Shown in pieces: positions 8,822 to 16,766 of a stretch of 64,000 nt of DNA. Location of the stretch: contig NZ_BCAG01000001.1 of NCBI RefSeq assembly GCF_001293685.1, positions 806,001-870,000 on the forward strand, read 5' to 3'. This stretch comes from Desulfatitalea tepidiphila. Lineage in GTDB: Bacteria > Desulfobacterota > Desulfobacteria > Desulfobacterales > Desulfosarcinaceae. The notes under the pieces are model-generated. The model did no database searches. It was not told the origin of the DNA and saw only the letters and a list, made by a program, of their open reading frames with translations. How positions within the stretch are numbered: position 1 is the stretch's first letter; the number at the start of each line of letters is the position of its first letter. Position numbers and translations under genes: made by a program.

Positions 8822-9976
8822 ATGGAGAGACGGGATTTTCTGAAGAAATCGGGTTTGGTGGCGGCCGGCGCAGTGACGGCGGCGGCAGGGCTCGCAGCGT
8901 GCGGGCAGAAAAAGGAGGAGACCCCGAAAACCGAAGAGACCAAAGCCCCGGCGGTCATTGCCGAGAAGAAGTACGAGTGGCGCATGGTCACCACCTGGCC
9001 GCCCAACCTTCCGGTTCTTCAGACCGGTGCCGAACGCTTCGCCAAGCGGGTGGCCGAGGCCACCAACGGTCGCATCACGATCAAGGTGTTTGCGGCCGGA
9101 GAACTGGTTCCGGCGCTCAACACATTTGACGCCGTATCGGCGGGTACGGTCGAATGCGGCAGCGGCGCATCCTACTACTGGGCCGGCAAGGTGCCCTCGG
9201 CCCAATGGTTCTCCTCGGTGCCATTTGGTTTAAATCCCCAGGGGATCAATGCATGGTTCTACGGTGGGGGCGGGCTCGAGTTGTGGGAAGAGGTGTATGC
9301 CCCCTTCAACGTGGTGCCGCGGCCCCAGGGTAACACCGGGGTTCAGATGGGCGGTTGGTTTCGTAAGGAGATGAATACGCTGGCGGATTACAAAGGGCTG
9401 AAGATGCGTATTCCCGGATTGGGCGGCAAGGTGATCGCCAAAGCGGGCGGAACGGTGGTGCTGTTACCGGCGGGTGAAATATTCACCTCATTGGAACGCG
9501 GCGTCATCGACGCCACCGAATGGGTCGGGCCGCTGCATGACCTGCGTATGGGGTTCTACAAGGCCGCTCAATATTACTACTATCCGGGCTGGCACGAACC
9601 GGGCACGACCCTCGAGGTCATCTTCAACAAGAAGGTCTACGACGATCTGCCCGGCGAGCTGCGCATGATTCTCGATGCCGTCGCCGCCGAGACCAACCTG
9701 TGGAGCCTCTGCCAGTTCGAGGCGGGCAACGGCGCGGCCTTGCAGGAGTTGATCACCCAACATAAGGTCAATCTGGTCCAATTCCCGGCGCCCTTGATGG
9801 ACGACTTGCGCAAGCTGGCCATGGAGACCCTGGAGGAGGAAGCCGACAAGGATGCCCCCTCGCGCAAGGTGCACGAGGCCTTCAAGAAGTTCAAGGAGCA
9901 GGTCGGCATATGGGGTACGGTGGCCGACGACGCTTACTTTAACGTGATCGCCGACAAGTACAAACTCAAATCATAG
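8822..9976 (+). CDS. dctP: TRAP transporter solute-binding lipoprotein (DctP family, 2-oxoacid/lactate-like)
   Basis: Extracytoplasmic binding protein of the TRAP system, 384 residues. The N-terminus combines a twin-arginine motif (ERRDFLKK) with a lipobox ending at Cys (LAAC), so it is probably a Tat-exported lipoprotein. Blocks such as ATEWVGPLHDLRMGFYKAA and YYYPGWHEPG resemble the TakP/lactate-binding branch that binds 2-oxoacids or lactate. That assignment is from memory of the family and is an inference. GGGG precedes the ATG. A strong terminator follows at 10028. Confidence 0.9.
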   Translation: MERRDFLKKSGLVAAGAVTAAAGLAACGQKKEETPKTEETKAPAVIAEKKYEWRMVTTWPPNLPVLQTGAERFAKRVAEATNGRITIKVFAAGELVPALNTFDAVSAGTVECGSGASYYWAGKVPSAQWFSSVPFGLNPQGINAWFYGGGGLELWEEVYAPFNVVPRPQGNTGVQMGGWFRKEMNTLADYKGLKMRIPGLGGKVIAKAGGTVVLLPAGEIFTSLERGVIDATEWVGPLHDLRMGFYKAAQYYYYPGWHEPGTTLEVIFNKKVYDDLPGELRMILDAVAAETNLWSLCQFEAGNGAALQELITQHKVNLVQFPAPLMDDLRKLAMETLEEEADKDAPSRKVHEAFKKFKEQVGIWGTVADDAYFNVIADKYKLKS

Positions 9977-10027
9977 TCGATACCGATGCCGCTACCCTGG
10001 CGGCCATCGTCTTCCATTCAAAAAGGT

Positions 10028-10068
10028 ACGCCTGCGGACCACTTTGATGTGGCCGCGGGCGTTTTTTT
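10028..10068 (+). terminator. Rho-independent terminator of the TRAP operon
   Basis: ACGCCTGCGG (10028-10037) pairs with CCGCGGGCGT (10053-10062) through a stem with one mismatch, with additional pairing (CCAC/GTGG) inside. Seven T residues follow directly. It lies about 50 bp after the dctP stop. Confidence 0.85.
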
Positions 10069-10115
10069 GCCGGCATTGATTTCCAAACCCTGAACAGGTA
10101 GGTTGCCTTGACGCG

Positions 10116-11756
10116 ATGGATGGGAATTGGACATTGACCGCATTTTTCAACGATCATTTTTCTATTTTGTTGGCGGCCGCATTGGGTCTTCTGGGCGGTG
10201 GTCTGATGGCTGGATGGCTGGTGCGCAGCCGATTGAAAAACCGCTTCGAGCGGCTGCTGGCCGACGCGACTACCGAACAGCGCCTTCTGCAGGAAAGGCA
10301 ACTGACGCTCCAGGAGATGACCGATCAGTTACGCATCCAGGTCATTGAATGCGAGGCCGAATCCCGGCGTCGGCAGCAGGAAAAAGAGACGCTGCAGACC
10401 GCCAATGCGGCTCTCGAGGCGCATCTGCAGCAGATCCCGGCGTTGGAGAAAACGCTGGACGAAGTGCGGAACCAGTCGGATCGATTCCAGGCGGAGTTGC
10501 GCCGGGAGTCGGCGGCACTGGCCAAAGCACAGGAGAAGGGCGACCGGCTGGTCCGGGTCGAGGAAGATCTGGCCCGAAAAGAGACCCAAATGGCGGCGCT
10601 TCAGCAGCAACTCTCCAATTCCAAGGCGCACATTTCCGAGCTCACTGCCATTCTCGATGAGGAACGCAAACAGGCGGCCGAAAAGATCGCCCTGATCCAC
10701 CAGGCCCGCGACCAGCTCAAAAACGAATTCGAAAACCTGGCCCAGCAGATATTCGAAGAGAAAAGCCATAAATTTGTCGATCAGAACCGCACCGCCGTGG
10801 ATCAGCTCATCGGTCCCCTGCGCGATCAGATCGGCGAATTCAAACGGCGGGTCGAAGATGTCTACGACAAAGAGACCCGCGACCGCACGGCCCTCCAGGC
10901 GGAAATTCATCACCTCAAGGAGTTGAATCAGAGGATCAGCAAGGAGGCCGTCAACCTGACCCGGGCGCTCAAGGGGGACAGCAAGGCGCGCGGCAACTGG
11001 GGCGAGGTGGTCCTGGAACGGGTGCTGGAGGCATCGGGACTGCAAAAGGGTCGCGAGTACGAGGTGCAGGCGGGACTTCACGACCAGACCGGTCGCCGGT
11101 ATCAGCCCGACGCCATCGTCAGGCTGCCCGAGGGCAAGGATGTGATCGTGGACGCCAAGGTATCCCTCAAGGCGTATGAGGCCTATTTCAATGCCGAGGC
11201 GCCGCAGGAGCGGGAGCAGTTCCTTGGCGCTCACATCGATGCGCTGCGCCATCACATCCGTTCCCTGGCCGGCAAACGTTACGATTCACTGGAAGGGGTG
11301 CGCAGCCCCGATTTCACGCTCATGTTCGTCCCCGTCGAGGCGGCGTTCCTGGCCGCTGTGGAACGCCAGGGGGAGCTTTTTATCGAGGCATTCGAGCAGA
11401 ATATCGTCCTGGTGAGCCCGTCGACCTTGCTGGTCACCTTACGAACCATTCAGAACATCTGGCGCCATGAATATCAAAATCGTCATGCGCTGGAGATTGC
11501 CACCAAGGCCGGTGGCCTCTATGACAAATTCGTGGGGTTCGTGGCGGCGTTGGAGGAGGTCGGGCTTCAACTGGAACGTGCCCGCGGTGCCTACCAGTCC
11601 GCATATGACCGTCTGGTGAGCGGTCGGGGCAATCTCATCCGCCGGGCCGAGCAGCTCAAAATTTTAGGTGCCAAAGCCGCCAAGGCGTTGCCGGCCGGGA
11701 TGGCGGCACCAGACGACACTGACATGGCTGATCTCGAAGACGACCAGCAGGGGTGA
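10116..11756 (+). CDS. rmuC: RmuC-family DNA recombination protein
   Basis: RmuC family, a membrane-anchored coiled-coil protein with a PD-(D/E)XK nuclease-like domain. In E. coli it limits inversions at short inverted repeats. The 546 residues include an N-terminal membrane segment (about 12-30), a long Gln/Glu/Arg-rich coiled coil (about 40-215), and the conserved C-terminal domain with SKARGNWGEVVLERVLEASG and PDAIVRLPEGKDVIVDAKVSL. It is longer than the E. coli protein (475), mainly through the coiled coil. It converges with the next minus-strand gene, 12 bp apart. Confidence 0.93.
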   Translation: MDGNWTLTAFFNDHFSILLAAALGLLGGGLMAGWLVRSRLKNRFERLLADATTEQRLLQERQLTLQEMTDQLRIQVIECEAESRRRQQEKETLQTANAALEAHLQQIPALEKTLDEVRNQSDRFQAELRRESAALAKAQEKGDRLVRVEEDLARKETQMAALQQQLSNSKAHISELTAILDEERKQAAEKIALIHQARDQLKNEFENLAQQIFEEKSHKFVDQNRTAVDQLIGPLRDQIGEFKRRVEDVYDKETRDRTALQAEIHHLKELNQRISKEAVNLTRALKGDSKARGNWGEVVLERVLEASGLQKGREYEVQAGLHDQTGRRYQPDAIVRLPEGKDVIVDAKVSLKAYEAYFNAEAPQEREQFLGAHIDALRHHIRSLAGKRYDSLEGVRSPDFTLMFVPVEAAFLAAVERQGELFIEAFEQNIVLVSPSTLLVTLRTIQNIWRHEYQNRHALEIATKAGGLYDKFVGFVAALEEVGLQLERARGAYQSAYDRLVSGRGNLIRRAEQLKILGAKAAKALPAGMAAPDDTDMADLEDDQQG

Positions 11757-11768
11757 CGCGTCTCGGTT

Positions 11769-12743
11769 TCAGTTGGTTGAACGGTTTGCGATCTCCTCGG
11801 CGGCGGCTTCCCTGACACTCTCGGCGTAATCGGCAGACACGATCTTCTGCAGGCAGGCAACGGCTTCGTCATCTCCGATTTGCCCGATGACCTGGACCAC
11901 ATCCCCCTGGATCGGCTCGCTCAGCCGGTCGAATCGACGCCATAACGGCGCGACCAGGTCGGCGGCCAGGTCGGGCGCCTCGTCGACCAGATACTCGACA
12001 GTGACCATGGCGCCCAGGCGGACGGACCAGCGTTCGCTGGTGAGCAGATCGAGCATGGCCGGGAAACAGCTGCCATGCGTCGCCATCATGCCGGCCAGCC
12101 TTGCCGCTTCACCCGATTCGATGATCTGGCGCAGCGACGAGGCTGAAAGCTGGGACGGATCGCGCTGGATACATTGACGAAGGACCTCGGCCGCCTGGAT
12201 CTGGCCGGTCCAGCGAATGCGTTCGTCCAGGATCAGGGTCGGCACCGACCGAATGTCATGGGCTCCCGCCGGTTCGGTGAACAGCAGGGCATCGATGACC
12301 GTGAGCCGGAGGCGGGGGGAGGCATCGGCCATCTCGATCAATTGAGCGGCCACCACCGGGCAATGGGGACATTGCATGGAGATGAACAAGACGAGGTCGG
12401 CCGGCAATTCGATGCTGCCGGCTTGTGTTCTGAGTTCGGTCGAAATCCCCAATTCCGTTTCGCCGGCAACCCCCAAGGCCTTGAGGAAGGGGTCGATTTC
12501 AGGGCCTTCGGGCACGGCCTGATAGGCGATGTTGGCATGACGCCCCAGGATCAGGGCAGGAGAGCGGAAAGGCTCTTCGGGGGCGGGGCGCTTTTCGACG
12601 ATCGGTGCAATGGACCGCAGCCGGTCGAAAAAGTCGGCCAATCGCCGGCCGGCTTGGTCCGATCCACCGGTCAGCGCAATTTGGACGGGCGATTTCAGTG
12701 CTTTCATCCGCTCGACGATGCGCTGTTCGTCATGGGGTGTCAT
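11769..12743 (-). CDS. Thioredoxin-fold protein with CPHC motif and C-terminal HEAT-like repeats
   Basis: The first half looks like the double thioredoxin/glutaredoxin fold of protein disulfide oxidoreductases. The N-terminal fold (residues about 1-95) has no cysteines. The second carries the redox motif CPHC near residue 125 and the cis-proline region SVPTLIL. The last 120 residues look like HEAT repeats (RWSVRLGAMVTVEYLVDEAP, QVIGQIGDDEAVACLQKI). No signal peptide is seen, so it is probably cytoplasmic. The ATG at 12743 is preferred over an upstream GTG at 12752 because AGGAG lies 8 bp before it. The partner protein is unknown. Confidence 0.75.
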   Translation of the reverse strand: MTPHDEQRIVERMKALKSPVQIALTGGSDQAGRRLADFFDRLRSIAPIVEKRPAPEEPFRSPALILGRHANIAYQAVPEGPEIDPFLKALGVAGETELGISTELRTQAGSIELPADLVLFISMQCPHCPVVAAQLIEMADASPRLRLTVIDALLFTEPAGAHDIRSVPTLILDERIRWTGQIQAAEVLRQCIQRDPSQLSASSLRQIIESGEAARLAGMMATHGSCFPAMLDLLTSERWSVRLGAMVTVEYLVDEAPDLAADLVAPLWRRFDRLSEPIQGDVVQVIGQIGDDEAVACLQKIVSADYAESVREAAAEEIANRSTN

Positions 12744-12880
12744 GGGATGCACTCCTGTTTTGACATCTGTTCCAACAATTCATATGCTGCATTATCTCTA
12801 TTGACGCCGTATCAGCCATTACCACATTACGCTTCGATGCTTCAATGAAAAGAGCTTCGTTCAACCCCCGGAGGCCCGCC

Positions 12881-14032
12881 GTGAAAAAAAGCGTGTTGTC
12901 GTCCATCGTGATCCTGGCCCTGTTCATCTCATGGACTGCCGTGCCCCCAATGGTGTCGGCCGGCTTGAAAGAGCGTACCCTGATGACGGCCGTCCAGCTG
13001 CCGGCCGGCTTCGACATCCATCTTTACACCGACCAGGTGCCCAATGCCCGGTCCATGGCCCTGAGTCCGTCCGGCACCCTGTTTGTCGGCACGCGGATCG
13101 AAGGCAAGGTCTACGCGGTGGTCGACAGCAATGGCGATCTGCAGGCAGACCGGGTCTTCACCATCGCAGACGGCCTCACCATGCCCAACGGCGTGGCGTT
13201 GTGGAACGGCGATTTGTATGTGTCCGAGGTCCATCGCATCTTGAGGTTCCGGCAGATCGAGGCGCATCTGGAAAAGCCGCTGACGCCGGAGATCGTATTC
13301 GATGACTATCCAACGGACGATCATCATGGCTGGAAGTTCATCCGCTTTGGACCGGATGGAAAACTCTATGTGCCGGTGGGCGCCCCCTGCAATGTATGCC
13401 TGCGCGACGAACCCATTTATGCCAGTATCACCCGTATCAACCGCGATGGCAGCGGCTTGGAAATCTATGCCCGGGGCGTACGCAACACCGTCGGATTTGA
13501 TTGGCATCCGGTCAGCGGAGATTTGTGGTTCACCGATAATGGCCGCGACTGGATGGGTGACGACCAGCCCCCGGACGAACTGAACCGGGCGACCATGCCG
13601 GGCCTTCATTTTGGATTTCCCCACTGCCATGGCGGCACCCTGGCCGACCCGCAATTCGGCAGCAGTCAATCCTGCGAGCAGTTCACGCCACCGGCGGCCG
13701 CATTGGGACCGCACGTGGCGGCTTTGGGGATGCGTTTTTACGTTGGTCGGATGTTTCCGGATAGCTACCGCGGTCAGATTTTCATCGCTGAGCATGGTTC
13801 GTGGAATCGCAGAGAAAAAATCGGCTACCGGGTGATGGTGGCTCGCTTGCGCGGCGATCGTGTGGTCTCCTACGAACCGTTTGCCACCGGGTGGTTGGTT
13901 GGCGGAGCGGCATGGGGCCGGCCGGTGGACGTTGAGATCATGCGCGATGGAAGCCTGTTGGTATCCGATGATAAAAACGGGGTGATCTATCGCATCTCGT
14001 ACCGTCAGACCCAAAATCAGACCCAAAAATAG
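12881..14032 (+). CDS. Exported PQQ-type sugar/sorbosone dehydrogenase-like beta-propeller
   Basis: Six-bladed propeller of the glucose/sorbosone dehydrogenase family, which in some members oxidises aldoses with PQQ. Typical blocks include GLTMPNGVALWNGDLYVSE, RFGPDGKLYVPVGAPCNVC, GVRNTVGFDWHP and FTDNGRDWMGDDQPPDELN. A signal peptide is clear if translation starts at GTG 12881 (KKSVLSSIVILALFISW), where GGAGG lies 7 bp upstream. The longer ATG start at 12845 has no such site. No PQQ biosynthesis gene is in the window, so cofactor and substrate are open. Its stop nearly touches that of trmO. Confidence 0.8.
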   Translation: MKKSVLSSIVILALFISWTAVPPMVSAGLKERTLMTAVQLPAGFDIHLYTDQVPNARSMALSPSGTLFVGTRIEGKVYAVVDSNGDLQADRVFTIADGLTMPNGVALWNGDLYVSEVHRILRFRQIEAHLEKPLTPEIVFDDYPTDDHHGWKFIRFGPDGKLYVPVGAPCNVCLRDEPIYASITRINRDGSGLEIYARGVRNTVGFDWHPVSGDLWFTDNGRDWMGDDQPPDELNRATMPGLHFGFPHCHGGTLADPQFGSSQSCEQFTPPAAALGPHVAALGMRFYVGRMFPDSYRGQIFIAEHGSWNRREKIGYRVMVARLRGDRVVSYEPFATGWLVGGAAWGRPVDVEIMRDGSLLVSDDKNGVIYRISYRQTQNQTQK

Positions 14033-14033
14033 A

Positions 14034-14750
14034 TCATTTTCCGCAAATCGTTTCAATGTCGGTCACGACCATGCCATTTGCCTGCATTTCGAATTTGATA
14101 TTCAGGTCCCAAAGACGCATGCCGAAAGCGGCTTGATCCCCGGTGCCCTTGTAGGCCGGTCGCGGATCCTGGGAAAGCAGGCCGGTGATGAGCGCCTTCA
14201 GGTTGGGATACCTTGCCGCATCGAGGATCGCGATCCGTCGTTCGGCATCTGGTGAAAATGTGATGGGTCGGTCGTGCGCGGGTGCGTCTGATGCATACCC
14301 GGCACGTGCATCGGGAATGCAATCGGCATAAGGTAAATAGGGCTTGAGGTCCAGCACCGGGGTGCCGTCGAGCAGGTCGACACCGCCGAGATGCAGCCGG
14401 AGCCGTCCTTTTTCTCGTTCGATCCGTCGCAAGGTCACCACCGATTGGCCGATGGCATTGGGACGGAATCCTGAACGGCTGGCAAAGACGCCCACCCGCC
14501 GGTTACCGCCCAGACGCGGCGGCCGGACGGTGGCCTTCCATGGCCGCCCATAACAGCGATGAAAAACGAACACGATCCAGACGTGGGAAAATTCATCCAA
14601 CTCCCGAAAGGCTTCCACCATCTGAAACGCCGGTAAAATGTCGAGCGTCGCACACGCTTCGGGAACCAGATTGGGTTGCCGGGGAATGCCGAATTTTTCG
14701 GTGAAGCAGGAGTGAATCCGGCCGATGGGTTCGAAGTGATAGGCGGTCAT
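14034..14750 (-). CDS. trmO: tRNA (N6-threonylcarbamoyladenosine-37) N6-methyltransferase
   Basis: TrmO/TsaA (YaeB) family, which uses S-adenosylmethionine to methylate t6A37 in threonine tRNAs. The length of about 239 residues matches the E. coli enzyme (235). Conserved features include PIGRIHSCFTEKFGIPRQP at the N-terminus, LDEFSHVWIVFVFH, GVFASRSGFRPNAIG, and DLKPYLPYAD with a C-terminal AYKG segment. The ATG at 14750 has GGGAG at 6 bp spacing. A second in-frame ATG at 14756 abuts that site and is less likely. Confidence 0.92.
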   Translation of the reverse strand: MTAYHFEPIGRIHSCFTEKFGIPRQPNLVPEACATLDILPAFQMVEAFRELDEFSHVWIVFVFHRCYGRPWKATVRPPRLGGNRRVGVFASRSGFRPNAIGQSVVTLRRIEREKGRLRLHLGGVDLLDGTPVLDLKPYLPYADCIPDARAGYASDAPAHDRPITFSPDAERRIAILDAARYPNLKALITGLLSQDPRPAYKGTGDQAAFGMRLWDLNIKFEMQANGMVVTDIETICGK

Positions 14751-15013
14751 CGACATCTCCCTTGACTTGCAGCGGTGTTCATTTAAAATCCCTGGTGTCG
14801 ATCGAGCGGCAGAAAAGCGTCGGCCGAAGACACTGCCACTGCGATATGGCAGATGGCGGTAATTGTAAACCGTGAATGTGAAAAGCCGTCACCCCCGATG
14901 GCAGGCGTGTTGGTCAAGGGCATGCCGACTCGGGTTTGCCGGTGAACCCGCTGGGCGGGGAGGCCGGCGAACGGCACACCTCCGGCGGTTTAACGCCGGC
15001 ACAAGGAGCTGTC
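14751..15013 (+). promoter_or_regulatory. GC-rich, hairpin-prone leader before the HAD gene
   Basis: The divergent region between trmO and the HAD gene holds several short inverted repeats in its second half. GCCGGTGAACCCGC with GCGGGGAGGCCGGC, and GCCGGCGGTT-type arms, lie between about 14930 and 15002, ending in AAGGAG just before the ATG. This suggests a structured 5' leader. It did not fit any riboswitch consensus I could recall. Confidence 0.3.
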
Positions 15014-15484
15014 ATGATCGATGTGGACATTCCAGGATTTGGAGAGTTGCACCTGGCCCATCTGGTGCTCGATTATAACGGTACCCTGGCGGTCGATGGA
15101 GAGCTGTTGCCGGGCGTGTTCGATCGGCTTTCGGCCCTGAGCCGGCAGCTTGGCATCCACGTCGTCACGGCCGACACCTTTGGACGCGTCCGCTCCGCCA
15201 TGTCCAGTTTGCAGGCGACGGTGACCGTCTTGCCGGTGGCGCGGCAGGATGAGGCCAAATTGAACTATGTGCGCCAATTGGGCGCCGACCGGACCGTGGC
15301 CGTGGGAAACGGTCGCAACGACCGTTTGATGCTCGAAGCGGCCGCCCTGGGTATCGGCGTTATTCTTGGCGAAGGCGCATCGAGCCTGACCCTGGCGGCC
15401 GCGGACGTGGTATGCACCTCGATCGGAGATGCCTTGGACCTGTTGACCCACCCTTTGCGATTGACCGCCACCTTGCGCGCCTGA
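15014..15484 (+). CDS. Small HAD-superfamily protein (soluble P-type-ATPase-like)
   Basis: A 156-residue haloacid dehalogenase-fold protein resembling the free-standing phosphorylation domain of P-type ATPases. Motif I is DYNGT (residues 21-25), where the usual second acidic residue is Asn. The conserved Lys is probably within QDEAKLNYV. Motif III/IV reads VGNGRNDRLML, matching the GDGxND signature with Asn for Asp. Translation from the ATG at 15014 is supported by AAGGAG. An upstream TTG frame has no site. Activity, if any, is uncertain because two acidic residues are replaced. Confidence 0.75.
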   Translation: MIDVDIPGFGELHLAHLVLDYNGTLAVDGELLPGVFDRLSALSRQLGIHVVTADTFGRVRSAMSSLQATVTVLPVARQDEAKLNYVRQLGADRTVAVGNGRNDRLMLEAAALGIGVILGEGASSLTLAAADVVCTSIGDALDLLTHPLRLTATLRA

Positions 15485-15599
15485 CCCAAACGATGTTGAC
15501 CCGTTTCACCATGCAAGCCGGAAAAGGCGGCGCTGATGGGATACCTTGTTCTCATCGGCGCTCGGGTTATGGATCATATCCAGAGGTAGAAAGAATGAG

Positions 15600-16421
15600 A
15601 TGAAAGAGAGCCCCCGTTACTTGATGGAGAACGAAGAAGAGATCGATCGCCTCGAAAAGAAGACCGACGTCCGTATTGTTCACGAACAGGCCCTGTGGGC
15701 CGGCATTCAGCCCGGTATGCGGGTAGCCGACATCGGTTGCGGTTCGGGGATCACCACCCGGGCGTTGTATGATCTCGTGCAGCCCGGGGGGGAGGCCGTG
15801 GGCGTCGATATGTCAGAGGAGCGACTGGCGTTCGCCCAGTCCAAATACGGCCGGCCGGGGGTGACGTTCGAATGCCGGAATGCATTGGCGCCGTTGAACG
15901 GCATGGGGCTTTTTGACTTTATCTGGGTGAGGTTCTTCCTGGAGTATCACCGCAGCCGGGCTTTCGAGATCGTTCAGAATCTGGCCCGCATCACCAAACC
16001 AGGCGGCATCGTCTGCCTGGTGGACCTGGACTACAACTGCCTGAGCCACTTCAGTATGCCCGATCGATTGGCCGCGGCCCTGCAAGGGGTGATGCGGAAA
16101 TTGGAACAGGAAGCCGATTTCGATCCCCACGCGGGCATCAAGCTCTATTCGTTTCTCTACGATTTGGGGTTTGAGGAGATCGACGCCATGCTCGCCTCCC
16201 ACCACCTGATTTTCGGTCAACTGAAAGATGTCGATGCGTTTAACTGGACCAAGAAGATCGAGGTGGCCGGTCAGGGATCAGGTTACGCATTCAGCGAATA
16301 TTCTGGTGGTTATGCCGAGTTTGCCGAAGAGTTTCATGCGTTTTTTTCCGATCCCCGCCGCTTTACCTATACTCCGCTGATCGCCTGCCGGGGACGCAAG
16401 CCTCTTAAGGAGGAACTCTAA
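15600..16421 (+). CDS. Class I SAM-dependent methyltransferase
   Basis: A 273-residue S-adenosylmethionine methyltransferase. Motif I (VADIGCGSGITTRAL, residues about 42-56) and the acidic loop (AVGVDMSEERLAFAQ) are clear, as is the motif IV region (FDFIWVRFFLEYH). The second half (SFLYDLGFEEIDAMLASHHL) resembles ubiquinone/menaquinone-type or small-molecule methyltransferases, but the substrate cannot be assigned. The ATG at 15600 is chosen because the family region begins there and AGAGG lies shortly before. It converges on the MoaD-like gene. Confidence 0.85.
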   Translation: MKESPRYLMENEEEIDRLEKKTDVRIVHEQALWAGIQPGMRVADIGCGSGITTRALYDLVQPGGEAVGVDMSEERLAFAQSKYGRPGVTFECRNALAPLNGMGLFDFIWVRFFLEYHRSRAFEIVQNLARITKPGGIVCLVDLDYNCLSHFSMPDRLAAALQGVMRKLEQEADFDPHAGIKLYSFLYDLGFEEIDAMLASHHLIFGQLKDVDAFNWTKKIEVAGQGSGYAFSEYSGGYAEFAEEFHAFFSDPRRFTYTPLIACRGRKPLKEEL

Positions 16422-16446
16422 AGTTTTAAGTGTAAAGTTTTAAGTG
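16419..16446. repeat. Perfect tandem duplication of a 14-bp AT-rich unit
   Basis: TAAAGTTTTAAGTG occurs twice in direct tandem (16419-16432 and 16433-16446), beginning at the stop codon of the methyltransferase gene. A related AT-rich stretch (CTTTAAACTTTAAACTTCG) lies at about 27272, after the HD hydrolase gene. Confidence 0.7.
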
Positions 16447-16494
16447 AAGGTAGGGTGTCGATTGGATGTCGCGACGCCGCAATCCGGCTTTGGA

Positions 16495-16764
16495 TCAGCC
16501 GCCGTAGGCCATCTGGAAGATGCGGACCTGGGCACCGTCATAGAGCCTATCGCCAGGAGTGGCCACCCGGCCGTCCAGGGCGACCACGCCGCTGTCCTGA
16601 GCCGTCAGGCTCAGGCGGGATCTCAGGTCCGCGACCCGTGCGCCCCTGGCGAATTCAAGCAGTATCCCCTTTTCAGGATCATACTCTTGAAAACGCCAGG
16701 GCAGGGCGCCGTACAATTTGACCACGACCTGGATCGTTGGCGGGGAATCGGATCGGCTGGACAT
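16495..16764 (-). CDS. MoaD/ThiS-like sulfur carrier protein linked to AOR
   Basis: An 89-residue ubiquitin-fold protein ending in the diglycine tail (MAYGG) needed for thiocarboxylation in MoaD/ThiS proteins. It starts 2 bp after the AOR stop codon and has no strong ribosome site of its own, so it is probably translated by coupling. MoaD-like proteins beside aldehyde:ferredoxin oxidoreductases are thought to serve tungstopterin assembly. That role is inferred from position. Confidence 0.85.
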   Translation of the reverse strand: MSSRSDSPPTIQVVVKLYGALPWRFQEYDPEKGILLEFARGARVADLRSRLSLTAQDSGVVALDGRVATPGDRLYDGAQVRIFQMAYGG

Positions 16765-16766
16765 GG

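Noticed and set aside
14751-15013. Molybdenum cofactor or cobalamin riboswitch before the HAD gene
   Set aside because: The conserved boxes of these riboswitches as I recall them are not present; only generic GC-rich hairpins are seen.
15534-15587. 17-codon frame before the methyltransferase gene
   Set aside because: No good ribosome site and no evidence of conservation; retained only as untranslated sequence.
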